From: Sulfurospirillum sp.
GTDB taxonomy: Bacteria > Campylobacterota > Campylobacteria > Campylobacterales > Arcobacteraceae
NCBI GenBank assembly: GCA_030491005.1
Contig: JAKZMJ010000027.1
Coordinates: 29,490-93,489, forward strand
Length of the DNA stretch: 64,000 nt
Direction of reading: 5' to 3'
Every line of letters begins with the position of its first letter. Within the stretch, counting starts at the first letter, position 1. Both the position numbers and the translations under genes were made by a program. The notes under the pieces are model-generated. The model made no database searches and was not told the DNA's origin. It was given only the letters and a program-made list of their open reading frames with translations. Shown here in pieces: positions 63,672 through 64,000 of the stretch.

Positions 63672-64000
63672 ACCCTAATATAATATTTAAGTAAGTTGAA
63701 AAACTATTATTCAATAGTTTATTCATAATTTTAGACTTACATATAGTATGTAAAAAGTGACACTAAAAATATAAGCAAAGAGTTAAAATAGAAAAGCTTG
63801 CTTATATTTTATTATAATCACAAAAAATTGTATATTTACAATAAAAGACACACTCTTGAAGTACTAGTATCCCCTCATAAAAAACACCTTTGGTTTATGT
63901 ATTATTTTTAATAAAATCACGAATTTATTCTAGTGTATTCTCACCTTATAAAATATAAGAAAAAATGTTTTTTATCCACTCATATTTTTGATAAATTCTT
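63672..64000. other. Non-coding end of window with three hairpins
   Basis: No gene is supported. Inverted repeats: AAACTATT/AATAGTTT (63701-63720), TTACATA/TATGTAA (63737-63753), and a 13-base stem AAAATATAAGCAA/TTGCTTATATTTT (63766-63778 with 63798-63810). The first may end the DUF465 transcript. Whether a gene starts beyond the edge cannot be seen. Confidence 0.45.
63766..63810. terminator. 13-base stem, probable bidirectional terminator
   Basis: AAAATATAAGCAA pairs perfectly with TTGCTTATATTTT across a 19-base loop. T-runs lie on the 3' side on both strands, so it could terminate transcription in either direction. Confidence 0.5.

Noticed and set aside
1..64000. CRISPR array or rRNA genes
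   Set aside because: I saw no regularly spaced repeats with unique spacers, no cas-type proteins and no rRNA-like stretches.
63820..64000. A minus-strand gene fragment entering from the right edge
   Set aside because: Short open stretches such as YQKYEWIKNIF are soon broken by stops in all frames; too little for a call.

Overview
The window is AT-rich (roughly three quarters A+T by eye), densely coding bacterial chromosome. Gene content and order point to the Campylobacterota, most likely Arcobacteraceae: TrmB with a long N-terminal extension, the run rpmE-rsmI-rlmB-periplasmic protein-aminotransferase-hom, rpmB followed by a TrkA-N potassium channel, and an FtsEX/EnvC-like set. This assignment is inferred from gene families; no 16S gene is present.

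Layout. 1-2.0 kb: end of a cell-surface sugar locus (glycosyltransferase C-terminus, YrbL-like kinase-fold protein, O-antigen ligase). 2.1-8.2 kb (minus strand): rluD, an FN3 lipoprotein, trmB, ftsE, ftsX and an EnvC-like protein with a degenerate LytM domain. 8.2-20.1 kb (plus): rodA, speB, miaA, rpmE, rsmI, rlmB, a periplasmic protein, a PLP aminotransferase, then a two-gene ATPase/nuclease-like cassette wedged before hom, a MATE transporter and a second YrbL paralogue. 20.1-27.9 kb (minus): an amino-acid export and ABC import operon, a DnaQ-like exonuclease, trpF, rpe and a sirohaem nitrite/sulfite reductase, then two identical tRNA-Asn genes. 28.4-31.5 kb: a TerB-like protein, ZapB/ZapA-like small proteins, a pseudopilin and priA. 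31.5-36.4 kb: an accessory island (DUF4259/Imm26-like protein, Rpn-type nuclease, an unrecognised 308-aa protein, a type II restriction enzyme and its methyltransferase). 36.4-42.4 kb: FAH hydrolase, Nudix, DHH phosphoesterase, leuB, leuD and rpoD.

42.4-44.6 kb: a PAS/kinase-like gene cleanly split by an insertion sequence (42998-44490). It has 15/16-matching terminal repeats and a TATA target duplication, and the gene reads in frame across the restored site. 45.0-57.5 kb: a tricarboxylate uptake and catabolism regulon (MmgE/PrpD protein, TctC, a fused TctA-TctB permease, PrpF isomerase, TcuA, TcuB, a second TctC-like protein, a TctE/TctD two-component system and a Usp protein). A near-identical 36-bp element lies upstream of both tctC and tctA and is the best candidate for the response-regulator site. 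57.7-63.7 kb: a glycoside-hydrolase-like membrane protein, a heptosyltransferase, a glycosyltransferase, rpmB, a K+ channel, argJ and a DUF465 protein.

The strongest candidates for under-described biology are the ATPase plus PD-(D/E)xK-like pair inside the amino-acid operon (15016-16807), the unknown gene in the restriction island (33643-34569), and the tricarboxylate regulon with its repeated operator-like element and duplicate binding protein beside the sensor kinase.
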